DNA from: Tardiphaga sp. vice304 | GTDB taxonomy: Bacteria; Pseudomonadota; Alphaproteobacteria; Rhizobiales; Xanthobacteraceae | Reading direction: 5' to 3' | DNA: 64,000 bases | Assembly: GCF_007018905.1 (NCBI RefSeq) | Contig: NZ_CP041402.1 | Coordinates: 3,274,001-3,338,000 of the forward strand | In this document: one piece after another, positions 39,140-46,187 of the stretch | How positions within the stretch are numbered: position 1 is the stretch's first letter | How the letters are laid out: each line of letters starts with the position of its first letter | Made by a program: the position numbers and the translations under genes | The notes under the pieces: model-generated | Seen by the model: only the letters and a program-made list of their open reading frames with translations | What the model was told of the DNA's origin: nothing | The model's database searches: none

Positions 39140-39592
39140 ATGAAATTCTTGTGCACTGCAGTCGTCGCCGTGGCGTTGCTGGTCGCGAATGCCGGCCCGG
39201 GTACTGCTGCCGAGCCGAAGCAGCATCGTGTCGCGATCCAGGTCGACCAGAACGATGCCGACGTGATGAATCTTGCGCTGAACAACGCCACCAACATCAT
39301 GGAGCAGTACAAGTCGAAGGGCGAGACGGTAGAAATCGAAATCGTGACCTACGGCCCAGGCCTTCACATGCTGCGCGCCGACACATCGCCGGTGAAAGAT
39401 CGGATCAAGCAGATCGTCGACGCCAGCTTCCCGTCCGGCATCAGGGTCTCGGCCTGCAACAATACCAAGGAGGGCATGGAGAAGCGGGAGGGACGTGCGG
39501 TCAGCCTCATCCCTGAGGCCGAACTGGTGCCGTCCGGCGCGGTGCGGCTGATCGAGCTTCAGGAGAATGGCTGGAGCTATCTCCGGCCTTGA
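39140..39592 (+). CDS. Exported DsrE-like protein 2
   Basis: The 150-residue paralogue of the preceding protein has a signal peptide (MKFLCTAVVAVALLVANAGPGTAA) and the same domain landmarks: NATNIMEQYK, IEIVTYGPGLHMLRAD and IRVSACNNTKEGMEKREG with Cys106, and both proteins end in a Y-x-L/V-R-P. An AAGGAGAGATGAG ribosome site precedes the ATG. The pair could form a hetero-oligomer, as DsrE-fold proteins generally do; that is inference. Confidence 0.85.
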   Translation: MKFLCTAVVAVALLVANAGPGTAAEPKQHRVAIQVDQNDADVMNLALNNATNIMEQYKSKGETVEIEIVTYGPGLHMLRADTSPVKDRIKQIVDASFPSGIRVSACNNTKEGMEKREGRAVSLIPEAELVPSGAVRLIELQENGWSYLRP

Positions 39593-39601
39593 TCGGGTCT
39601 G

Positions 39602-40711
39602 CTATTTCGAGGGGTGGGGTCTTCCCAGCAGACTGGCCCAGCCGCGCGCCAGCAACTCTCTCGGAGCACAGTCAATCAGTGTCGCAATTCCCAGCCGCGC
39701 GCCGATCATCATGCCGCCCACGGCGAACGGCCAGGACAGCGACAGCATCGAGCCGGCGGTGATGCCCTGTCCGATGGTGCAGCCACCGGCCAGGATGCCG
39801 CCAATGCCCATCAGCGCCGCTCCGCCGAGATGACGCCGCATCTCACGGTCGTCGTCGAAGGCTTCCCATTGCAATTCGTCGGCGCGCCACGCCGCGAGGA
39901 AGGCGCCGGCGACCACGCCGAGAACGGAGCCGACGCCAAAATCGGCAAAACCGGCGGTGCTCAGCAGAGCCGAGTAGAAGGCCTTCCCGACGGTGGACAC
40001 GAAGGTCAGGCTTTGCGGACGGATCGGCGCAGCGAATTCGTCTCCGATCCATGACGTCGCCGCCCAGCCCGCTACCGTCAGCATGCCCAGGGCCACGCCG
40101 CCCGACAGCAGGCGCGGCGAATGACGAAGCTTTTTATGGCTGAATGCGAGCAGGCACAGTCCGCCACCGATGAAGGTTGCGATGATCGCGCGGACGTCAA
40201 ATCCCAGCATGCGTGCAGCAAGAGAGGCGAGGTCGGAGCGGATCTCATCCGGCATCGCGACAGCAAGGCTCTCAAGGATGACGATGCGAAAGTTTGCAAA
40301 GACGCCGCGCAACGTCGCATAGGCGGTGGCACCCAGCACGATCAGAACGACGAGGCTGCGCAGGTCGCCGGCCCCCAGCCGCACCAGCGAGCCGAAACCG
40401 CAGGTTCCCACCCAGGCCATGCCGATACCGAACATGACGCTGCCGATGGCGATCGCGAAGATGGGGATAGCCGACGGCGTGTAGCTGGTTTGCATCGGAT
40501 CAAGCAGCCCGCCGATGACGAGCGCCTGCGTTCCGACGATTGCAACGCCGAGGGCAAGTCCGAAGATTCTCAGGCGGCGGCTGTCGCCACCGACCAACGC
40601 GTCCTCGATCGCGCCGAACGAACACAGTCTGGCGTGACGCACGAAAAATCCTGCCGCCGCGCCGATGGCAAAGCCAACCAGCGCGAGCATCCAGCCAGAC
40701 AGGTTCTGCAT
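39602..40711 (-). CDS. soxT: SoxT-like YeeE/YedE sulfur transporter
   Basis: The 369-residue membrane protein has the three cysteine motifs RHARLCSFGAIED, WVGTCGFGSLVRLGAGDLRS and LAGGCTIGQGITAGSML. It is last in the minus-strand order soxS-soxR-soxT, the arrangement known from Pseudaminobacter. The ATG giving MQNLSGWMLALVGF follows CGGGAGTG; a GTG 20 codons upstream is possible. It converges with the DsrE-like pair, ten bases apart. Confidence 0.88.
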   Translation of the reverse strand: MQNLSGWMLALVGFAIGAAAGFFVRHARLCSFGAIEDALVGGDSRRLRIFGLALGVAIVGTQALVIGGLLDPMQTSYTPSAIPIFAIAIGSVMFGIGMAWVGTCGFGSLVRLGAGDLRSLVVLIVLGATAYATLRGVFANFRIVILESLAVAMPDEIRSDLASLAARMLGFDVRAIIATFIGGGLCLLAFSHKKLRHSPRLLSGGVALGMLTVAGWAATSWIGDEFAAPIRPQSLTFVSTVGKAFYSALLSTAGFADFGVGSVLGVVAGAFLAAWRADELQWEAFDDDREMRRHLGGAALMGIGGILAGGCTIGQGITAGSMLSLSWPFAVGGMMIGARLGIATLIDCAPRELLARGWASLLGRPHPSK

Positions 40712-40786
40712 GGCGTCACTCCCGGGTTCGGAGCAGGGCTGGCGTCGCGTTGACGATGCCCCGTCATTCACCTGCCACCGGCAGAT

Positions 40787-41167
40787 CTATTTCTTTTTCG
40801 CTTTCGGCGCAGGCGGCGCGCAGAAGATGTCATAGATCACCGAGATGACGCGCCGGACGTCTTCATTGGCGAGGCTGTAGTAGATCGTCTTGCCGTCGCG
40901 CCTCGTATCGACCATCCCGTCGTAGCGCAGGCGTGCGAGTTGCTGGGAAACGGCGGACTGCCGCATCGACAGGATGTTTTCCAGTTCGGAAACGGATCGT
41001 TCGCGTTCCGCGAGCAGGCACAGCAGCAACAGGCGGTTTTCGTGCGAAACGGCCTTCAGGAAATTGCTCGCCTTGCGCGCCTTGCGCATCAACTGATCGA
41101 GTTCGGGCGAATATTCCGCGCCGTCGCGAAGTTCGTTCTCGAGATCGCTTGAGATGATAGATGTCAT
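40787..41167 (-). CDS. soxR: SoxR/BigR/SqrR-type persulfide-sensing ArsR repressor
   Basis: The 126-residue winged-helix protein has the ArsR DNA-reading helix in RQSAVSQQLARLRYDG and wing RRDGKTIYYSLA. Two cysteines, C50 (LLLLCLL) and C116 (YDIFCAPP), are 66 residues apart, exactly the spacing of the sensor pair in BigR (42/108) and SqrR (41/107), which form a tetrasulfide bridge on exposure to persulfide. It should therefore repress the sox genes until sulfane sulfur appears. Its ATG overlaps the soxS stop by four bases. It is unrelated to the E. coli redox regulator of the same name. Confidence 0.9.
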   Translation of the reverse strand: MTSIISSDLENELRDGAEYSPELDQLMRKARKASNFLKAVSHENRLLLLCLLAERERSVSELENILSMRQSAVSQQLARLRYDGMVDTRRDGKTIYYSLANEDVRRVISVIYDIFCAPPAPKAKKK

Positions 41168-41604
41168 GGCGTTTTCATGCCGTTCGAAGTGTTGGTGGAA
41201 GGCTGGCCCAGCTGCGAGTGCTCGGTCAGGCGCTGCGACTGCAGTCGGGTCACGAATGGGCCGAGCAAACCCCAGAACGCATCGTCGCTGATGAAACCGG
41301 TGATGCGGCCGATTTCGCGACCTTGATCGGCCACCACGAAAGTCGGCGTGTAGCGCACCGCCGATGTCAGCACGGTGCCTGCGTCGGACTGCTTGTCGAT
41401 ATTGATGCGCCGCAACGGAAGCAACCTGGCTTCATCGGTCTTGCCGTAGATCTGGCCGACCTCGCGATCCCAACGTTGGCACCATACGCAGCCGTCGCGC
41501 TCGAACATCAGCAGCTCGGCTGCTTGCGATGCGACCGGCACGAGACACAGAGTGAGCACACAGCACGCGATGAGCCACGATTTCAGGAGCATTTTGCCAA
41601 TCAT
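41164..41604 (-). CDS. soxS: SoxS-like periplasmic thioredoxin
   Basis: The 146-residue protein has an N-terminal signal/anchor (MLLKSWLIACCVLTLCLVPV) and a thioredoxin-like active site C39-VW-C42 in FERDGCVWCQRWDREVGQIY. In Paracoccus, SoxS reactivates SoxYZ by reducing its cysteine adduct. YTPTFVVADQGREIGRITGF is the cis-proline region. The ATG giving MIGKMLLKS is used; MLLKS four codons later is also possible. It is the first gene of the soxSRT unit. Confidence 0.87.
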   Translation of the reverse strand: MIGKMLLKSWLIACCVLTLCLVPVASQAAELLMFERDGCVWCQRWDREVGQIYGKTDEARLLPLRRINIDKQSDAGTVLTSAVRYTPTFVVADQGREIGRITGFISDDAFWGLLGPFVTRLQSQRLTEHSQLGQPSTNTSNGMKTP

Positions 41605-41653
41605 GTGATACACATACACGAATTCGCATGTATCTACCAGAGTTGGTATCGCT
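41605..41653. promoter_or_regulatory. Divergent soxS / soxV control region
   Basis: Only 49 bases separate two divergent starts. An imperfect dyad centred on GAATTC (CATACACGAATTCGCATGTA) occupies the middle and is the best candidate operator for the ArsR-type SoxR encoded by this operon. The published SqrR pattern ATTC-N8-GAAT was not found here, so the assignment is tentative. Confidence 0.4.
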
Positions 41654-42397
41654 GTGATTTCAAATATTTCCTTGGTTGGAGCGTTGGGGGCGGGACTGCT
41701 ATCGTTCCTGTCCCCGTGCATCCTGCCGTTGGTGCCGCCCTATCTTTGCTTTCTGGCCGGCATCAGCCTCGACGATCTGACCAAAGCAGAGCAGCGTCAG
41801 GGCAGGGGCCCGAACTGGCATGTGGTGGCGATGTCCGTCGCTTTTGTGCTCGGCTTTGCGACCGTGTTCGTGGCGCTGGGCGCGTCGGCCTCGCTGATCG
41901 GCAAGGCCGTCACGGCGCATTTCGATACCCTTGGAATGATTGCCGGCGCTGTGATCCTGGTCCTTGGCCTGCATTTTCTCGGCGTATTCAGGATTGGCCT
42001 GCTGTTTCGTGAAGCTCGTTTTCAAGCGGTACGAAAGCCAGCCGGCTTTCTCGGTGCCTACCTCGTGGGGCTGGCATTTGCCTTCGGCTGGACGCCCTGC
42101 GTCGGGCCGGTGCTGGCCGCGATCCTGATGGTCGCCGGCGTCGAGGGATCGGCCGGGCGGGGCGCCTTGTTGCTTGGCGTATATGCGTTCGGGATTGGCA
42201 TTCCTTTCCTGCTGGCTGCCCTGTTTGCGGACCGCTTCGTCCGGCTGCTGGCGCGGCTGCGCCATCACATGAACCTTGTCGAGAAGATGATCGGCTCCGC
42301 ACTTGTGCTGACCGGAATTCTGTTTTTGACTGGGACGATGCCGCTCATAGCTGGCTGGCTGTTGCAGGCGTTTCCCGCTTTCTCGTCGATTGGCTGA
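41654..42397 (+). CDS. soxV: SoxV-like CcdA thiol-disulfide transporter
   Basis: SoxV passes electrons from cytoplasmic thioredoxin to periplasmic SoxW/SoxS. The 247-residue protein has the CcdA-family hydrophobic helices and the redox pair in FLSPCILPLVPPY (C22) and GWTPCVGPVLAAIL (C149). Length is right for CcdA proteins. Translation starts at GTG. SoxW follows 25 bases downstream, matching the known soxVW order. Confidence 0.92.
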   Translation: MISNISLVGALGAGLLSFLSPCILPLVPPYLCFLAGISLDDLTKAEQRQGRGPNWHVVAMSVAFVLGFATVFVALGASASLIGKAVTAHFDTLGMIAGAVILVLGLHFLGVFRIGLLFREARFQAVRKPAGFLGAYLVGLAFAFGWTPCVGPVLAAILMVAGVEGSAGRGALLLGVYAFGIGIPFLLAALFADRFVRLLARLRHHMNLVEKMIGSALVLTGILFLTGTMPLIAGWLLQAFPAFSSIG

Positions 42398-42422
42398 ACG
42401 GATGAACAGGGAGAAGACGCCG

Positions 42423-43010
42423 ATGCTGAATCCCGCCTACCTGCTGACACGAAGGAACGTCGTTGCCGGTCTCGGCCTTTGTACGATGGGCTTCGCTCCG
42501 ACGCCGGTGAAAGCCGCCGCAAAGCTCGGCGACGACGGCCTGTACCAGATGGACTGGTACCTAGAGAGTTTTCTCGACCTCTCCAAGGACCTCGCCGGCG
42601 CCACATCGAAGGGCAAGCGCCTCGCGATCATGTGGGGCCTCAAGGGGTGCCCGGCGTGCAAGCGGATGCATGAAGTCCATCTGATGGATCCGAAAATCGA
42701 GAGCTATGTCCGCGACAATTTCGAGGTGCTGCACCTCAATCACATCGGATCACGGGCGGTGACCGATTTCGACGGACGCAAGCTGACCGAGAAGGCGCTT
42801 GGCGAGGCCTATGGTATTCGCTTTACCCCGACGATCCAGTTTTTGCCGAACAAGATCGACGGCCTCACCGGCAAGAGCGGGCAGGCGCGCGAGGTTGCCC
42901 GGATGCCCGGACTGCTCGAGCCTTCGGAGTTTCTCGCCATGTTCCGCTACGTGCGCGAGAAGGGCTACGAGGCGTTGTCGTTTCCTGACTGGCTGCGCAA
43001 GCAGGCCTGA
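42423..43010 (+). CDS. soxW: SoxW-like periplasmic thioredoxin
   Basis: The 195-residue protein has a Tat-like N-terminus (LTRRNVVAGLGLCTMGF) and the active site C76-PA-C79 in GLKGCPACKRMHEVHL, with GIRFTPTIQFLPN as the cis-proline loop. It should receive electrons from SoxV and keep Sox proteins reduced. The ATG giving MLNPAYLLTRR follows GGGAGAAG; an ATG seven codons upstream is also open. Confidence 0.88.
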   Translation: MLNPAYLLTRRNVVAGLGLCTMGFAPTPVKAAAKLGDDGLYQMDWYLESFLDLSKDLAGATSKGKRLAIMWGLKGCPACKRMHEVHLMDPKIESYVRDNFEVLHLNHIGSRAVTDFDGRKLTEKALGEAYGIRFTPTIQFLPNKIDGLTGKSGQAREVARMPGLLEPSEFLAMFRYVREKGYEALSFPDWLRKQA

Positions 43011-43043
43011 CGCGATGGCGCCTCAGGCTCACACGCCTGCCGC

Positions 43044-43544
43044 TCAGAAATCGAGTTTGTCCTTGATTGCGTCGATGCCGGCTTTGGCGCAGGCTTCATC
43101 GGCTTCGCCGCCGGGGGCGCCGGAGACGCCGATGGCGCCGATCAGCGAGCCGCCGGCCTCGACGACCATGCCGCCGCCAATGACGACGGCGCCGGGCAGG
43201 TTGCGGATGCCGGCCTGCGGCATGCCGGGCTGGCTGATCGCCTGCAGGTCCCCGGTGCCAGTCCGGAACGAAGCGGCCGTCCAGGCCTTGCCAGTCGCCG
43301 TGGCGGGAGTATGGGCGCCGGCGAAGCGGTCACGCAGCATGACCTGCGTCACGCCGAAGCGATCGACCACGGCCACCGCGACTTGATAACCGCGCTTGCG
43401 GCACTCGCCGAGTGCAGCCCGGGCGGAGTCGAGGGCGAGTTCCGGGCTCAGTACCTTGTAGGTGACGAGTGCGTCCTGCGCCTGGGCGGATACCGCCGTC
43501 AGTGCAAGCAGTGCCGCCGCCGTCAACAAGCTTCGAATGGTCAT
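43044..43544 (-). CDS. GlcG/HbpS-family exported protein
   Basis: The 166-residue product has a signal peptide (MTIRSLLTAAALLALTAVSAQAQ) and the GlcG/HbpS domain: LALDSARAALGECRKRGY, VAVVDRFGVTQVMLRD, KAWTAASFRTGT and the glycine-rich GSLIGAIGVSGAPGGEADEACA. HbpS binds haem in Streptomyces; the role of most members is unknown. It lies downstream of soxXA on the same strand, 48 bases after soxX, so it may be co-expressed with them, possibly in haem or redox handling. Confidence 0.85.
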   Translation of the reverse strand: MTIRSLLTAAALLALTAVSAQAQDALVTYKVLSPELALDSARAALGECRKRGYQVAVAVVDRFGVTQVMLRDRFAGAHTPATATGKAWTAASFRTGTGDLQAISQPGMPQAGIRNLPGAVVIGGGMVVEAGGSLIGAIGVSGAPGGEADEACAKAGIDAIKDKLDF

Positions 43545-43592
43545 GCTCAATCCTTTTCTTTGACCGGCATCCGCGTTTGAGGCGTGAGGCGG

Positions 43593-44231
43593 CTACTTGT
43601 TGACCGGTGACGCCGGGTCGAACAGGAATGCAACGAGATCCTTGATCTGCTTTTCGGTGAGGAATTTGTTGGCACCAAAACGCGGCATGTTCGAACAGGC
43701 CAGCACGGCCTGAGAATTGTAGATCTTCGTATAGGCCTGCTTGATCTCGTCGGCACCAAATTTGCGGTCCTTGCCATAGGAGGTGAGGCTCGGTCCGAGC
43801 GTACCGTAGCTGACTTCGGTGCGCTCCATCTGGTGGCAGGCGTAGCAATTGCCGCCGTTGACGGTCTTGTCGTCGTCGGAAAACTGCCCGCCGCGCCCGT
43901 TGTTGGCGATTTTCGCGCCTTCCTTCCAGTCGCCAAGGAAATTGCCATCTGCCGGCAGCACGACCCGGGTCAGTTCGCGCGCGACGATCTTGTCGGCTTC
44001 GGCCGACGGCACATCGTTGCGGTACTGATTGCAGGTCGTCAGCGTTTCATCGGGTTCGATACGTGCCTGCCATTCGGGCTGCGCCTTTCCGAAGGTCGAC
44101 TTGAGGTAGGCGTCAACAACAGCAGGGGCGACGGTGACCGCCTTCGGCTGAGTGTTCTGCGCGAATGCCGTGGGCGAAAGCATCGTGACGCCGGCGGTGA
44201 TCACAAGCGCAATCTGCAAAGTCGTTTTCAT
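43593..44231 (-). CDS. soxX: Sulfur oxidation cytochrome c SoxX
   Basis: SoxX pairs with SoxA to attach thiosulfate to the SoxY cysteine. The 212-residue protein has a signal peptide ending in AFAQ and one c-type haem site, C129-YA-C132-H133 (GGNCYACHQME). A Met in CSNMPRFG is the likely distal ligand. The start is the ATG 11 bases after the soxA stop, so the two form one operon transcribed away from soxY. Confidence 0.95.
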   Translation of the reverse strand: MKTTLQIALVITAGVTMLSPTAFAQNTQPKAVTVAPAVVDAYLKSTFGKAQPEWQARIEPDETLTTCNQYRNDVPSAEADKIVARELTRVVLPADGNFLGDWKEGAKIANNGRGGQFSDDDKTVNGGNCYACHQMERTEVSYGTLGPSLTSYGKDRKFGADEIKQAYTKIYNSQAVLACSNMPRFGANKFLTEKQIKDLVAFLFDPASPVNK

Positions 44232-44242
44232 CGGAGGCTCCC

Positions 44243-45073
44243 TCAGCGCTTGATCGACGGGACGGTGATGTTGCCGCCGGCTGCCTGCTGGTTCAGGAAC
44301 ACGGTGAGCGCGGTGATGCTGTCGGAGGCGTATTCGGGGACCGGCCAGCGCTGCTGTCGGTAGCAGTCCCACAGCCGGTGCTGCATGGTCCGCAGCGCGC
44401 CCTGCGAGACGCGGTATGTCGGCCATGAGCCCATGGTGTCCTGCGCCTCCTTGCCGGGCTTCGAGAAGTTCGGCAGGCCTTGCAGCCGGATCCGCTTTCC
44501 TTCGTCCGCATGGCACGTGGCACAGGCGAAATCCATCACCCCGCCGCGCCGGTAGAACAACTCCTCACCGACGGCAGCCATTTCCTTTTCCTTGGGATGG
44601 CTCAATTGCACGTCGATTTTCATGTCGCTGGACTTGTTGGCGATATAGGCGACCAGATCCTCCATGTCGGAGGCGCGGCCGGGCCCGGAAAACCGCCGGG
44701 TCACGACGTCCTTGGTATCGAGACCCTCGACGTTCTGCATGCACCACAGCAGCCGCTGCTCGAGGTCCATCACCTTGTCGGCGTCCTTGAAATAGCGCGG
44801 AAGCTTCGCATAGGCGCCTTCCAGCTTGCCGGCACCAAGCCCGAGATCGCATTGCTCGAGCGATGCGTTCTTGCTGCCTCGCTTCTCGCTCCACAAAATC
44901 TCGCCGCGATCGACCGCGAGAAAACCGGGATTGGACATTGGATCCGAGATCATCGCGCGATAGCGCTCGATTTCCTTCTCACTGGCATCCTGCGCGGATT
45001 GTGCTGATGCGCCCAATGATATTGTGCAAAGCACCATGGCGAAAAGCGCAGAACCGATTGCGGCTCGTACCAT
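44243..45073 (-). CDS. soxA: Sulfur oxidation cytochrome c SoxA
   Basis: SoxA is the catalytic subunit of the SoxXA thiosulfate-conjugating complex. The 276-residue protein has a signal peptide and one haem site C184-AT-C187-H188 in the C-terminal domain. C237 in [12 protein letters not shown] is the axial ligand known to carry a persulfide. The N-terminal domain keeps C75 and C111 but no CxxCH, so this is the monohaem type with a disulfide in place of the first haem. The ATG giving MVRAAIGS follows a strong GGGAGGTAGAGGA site. Confidence 0.95.
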   Translation of the reverse strand: MVRAAIGSALFAMVLCTISLGASAQSAQDASEKEIERYRAMISDPMSNPGFLAVDRGEILWSEKRGSKNASLEQCDLGLGAGKLEGAYAKLPRYFKDADKVMDLEQRLLWCMQNVEGLDTKDVVTRRFSGPGRASDMEDLVAYIANKSSDMKIDVQLSHPKEKEMAAVGEELFYRRGGVMDFACATCHADEGKRIRLQGLPNFSKPGKEAQDTMGSWPTYRVSQGALRTMQHRLWDCYRQQRWPVPEYASDSITALTVFLNQQAAGGNITVPSIKR

Positions 45074-45253
45074 TCCTCTACCTCCCAATTGCATGACCGT
45101 CTTGTGCGGTCCTCGCTCCGAATTTTTTCGGAGATCTTTACATTCAAGAAAAACAATATAATGATGTTTGCAGATCTTGATAGATCAAATCTGGAATCGT
45201 CAAGCGATTCCGTTGTCAGGGATACCCCAAGATATCCTGCTGGAGGATGCCAT
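45074..45253. promoter_or_regulatory. Divergent soxA / soxY control region with inverted repeats
   Basis: The 180-base gap between divergent soxXA and soxYZBCD must hold both promoters. A perfect inverted repeat GGAATCG-TCAAG-CGATTCC lies at 45193-45211, 43 bases before the soxY ATG, and a smaller TTGAT-AG-ATCAA pair lies 20 bases further upstream. The region is AT-rich compared with its surroundings. Both are candidate SoxR operators by position only. Confidence 0.5.
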
Positions 45254-45718
45254 ATGGTTTGGACGTCGGTTGAAACGACCCGTCGTGAGACGCTTGCTTT
45301 CGCTTCGATTCTAGGGCTCGCAGCGCTACTTGCTCCAAGAATGACCTTTGCCGACGAGCAGGCGGTCGCCGCTGAAATCAAGAAGCTTTACGGCGACAAG
45401 AAATTCGACAGCGGCAAGATCAAGCTCGACGTACCCGAGATTGCGGAAAACGGGCTCGTCGTTCCCGTCAACGTGGATGTCGAGAGCCCGATGACGGAGG
45501 CGGACTACGTCAAGGCCGTGCATGTCTTCGCGGATGGAAACCCGCTGCCAGGTATCGTGAGTTACAAGTTCACGCCCGCCTGCGGCAAGGCTTCCGCCTC
45601 GACGCGGATGCGGCTGGCGCAGACCCAGAACATCATTTGCATCGCGGAAATGTCGAACGGAAACCTGCATATGGCCAAGGCCAATGTGAAGGTGACGATC
45701 GGCGGCTGCGGCGGCTGA
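45254..45718 (+). CDS. soxY: Thiosulfate carrier protein SoxY
   Basis: SoxY carries the sulfur substrate on a swinging C-terminal arm. The 154-residue protein ends in the diagnostic GGCGG with the carrier Cys152. Its Tat signal (TTRRETLAFASILGLAALL) fits export as a folded SoxYZ complex. The ATG follows GGAGG and is preferred to upstream in-frame starts. soxZ follows 46 bases later. Confidence 0.95.
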   Translation: MVWTSVETTRRETLAFASILGLAALLAPRMTFADEQAVAAEIKKLYGDKKFDSGKIKLDVPEIAENGLVVPVNVDVESPMTEADYVKAVHVFADGNPLPGIVSYKFTPACGKASASTRMRLAQTQNIICIAEMSNGNLHMAKANVKVTIGGCGG

Positions 45719-45764
45719 TCAATTCGTCCACGAAGCTGTGTAGAATTAAGAACGAGGAATCCCG

Positions 45765-46097
45765 ATGGCTACGCAACCGACACCACGCGTTCGCGTTCCT
45801 GCCCAGGCCAAGCCAGGCGAACTGTTCGAGATCAAGACGCTGATCTCGCACGAGATGGAATCAGGGCAGCGCAAGGACGCCGCCGGCAAGATCGTGCCGC
45901 GCAAGATCATCAACAAGTTCATTGCCGAGTTCAACGGCAAGACGGTGTTCGAGGCCGAATGGAATCCGGCGATCTCCGCCAATCCCTATCAGTCATTTTT
46001 TTACAAGGCCGCTGAAAGCGGTGAATTCACCTTCACGTGGAAGGACGACGACGGCTCGAACTACGTTTCCAAGAGCAAATTGACCGTCGCGGCGTGA
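45765..46097 (+). CDS. soxZ: Thiosulfate carrier subunit SoxZ
   Basis: SoxZ is the partner of SoxY and has no signal of its own, being co-exported with it. The 110-residue protein shows the family's RVRVPAQAKPGELFEIKTLISHEMESGQR read in two blocks, IVPRKIINKF, WNPAISANPY and a C-terminal FTWKDDDGS stretch. Length is standard. It lies between soxY and soxB in the usual order. Confidence 0.95.
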   Translation: MATQPTPRVRVPAQAKPGELFEIKTLISHEMESGQRKDAAGKIVPRKIINKFIAEFNGKTVFEAEWNPAISANPYQSFFYKAAESGEFTFTWKDDDGSNYVSKSKLTVAA

Positions 46098-46187
46098 CCC
46101 GGCGCACTTGAGAAGCGCAGTCGACAGGAAGTAATAAAAGCTTCCTTCTGAATCTGCTGGCAAAGCCAGACTGGCAAGGGTGGGACG

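Noticed and set aside
40787..41604. E. coli-type SoxR/SoxS redox stress regulators
   Set aside because: The proteins are an ArsR-type repressor and an exported thioredoxin, not MerR- and AraC-type regulators. The shared names refer to sulfur oxidation.
41605..41653. SqrR consensus ATTC-N8-GAAT in the soxS/soxV gap
   Set aside because: No match was found; only an imperfect dyad around GAATTC is present.
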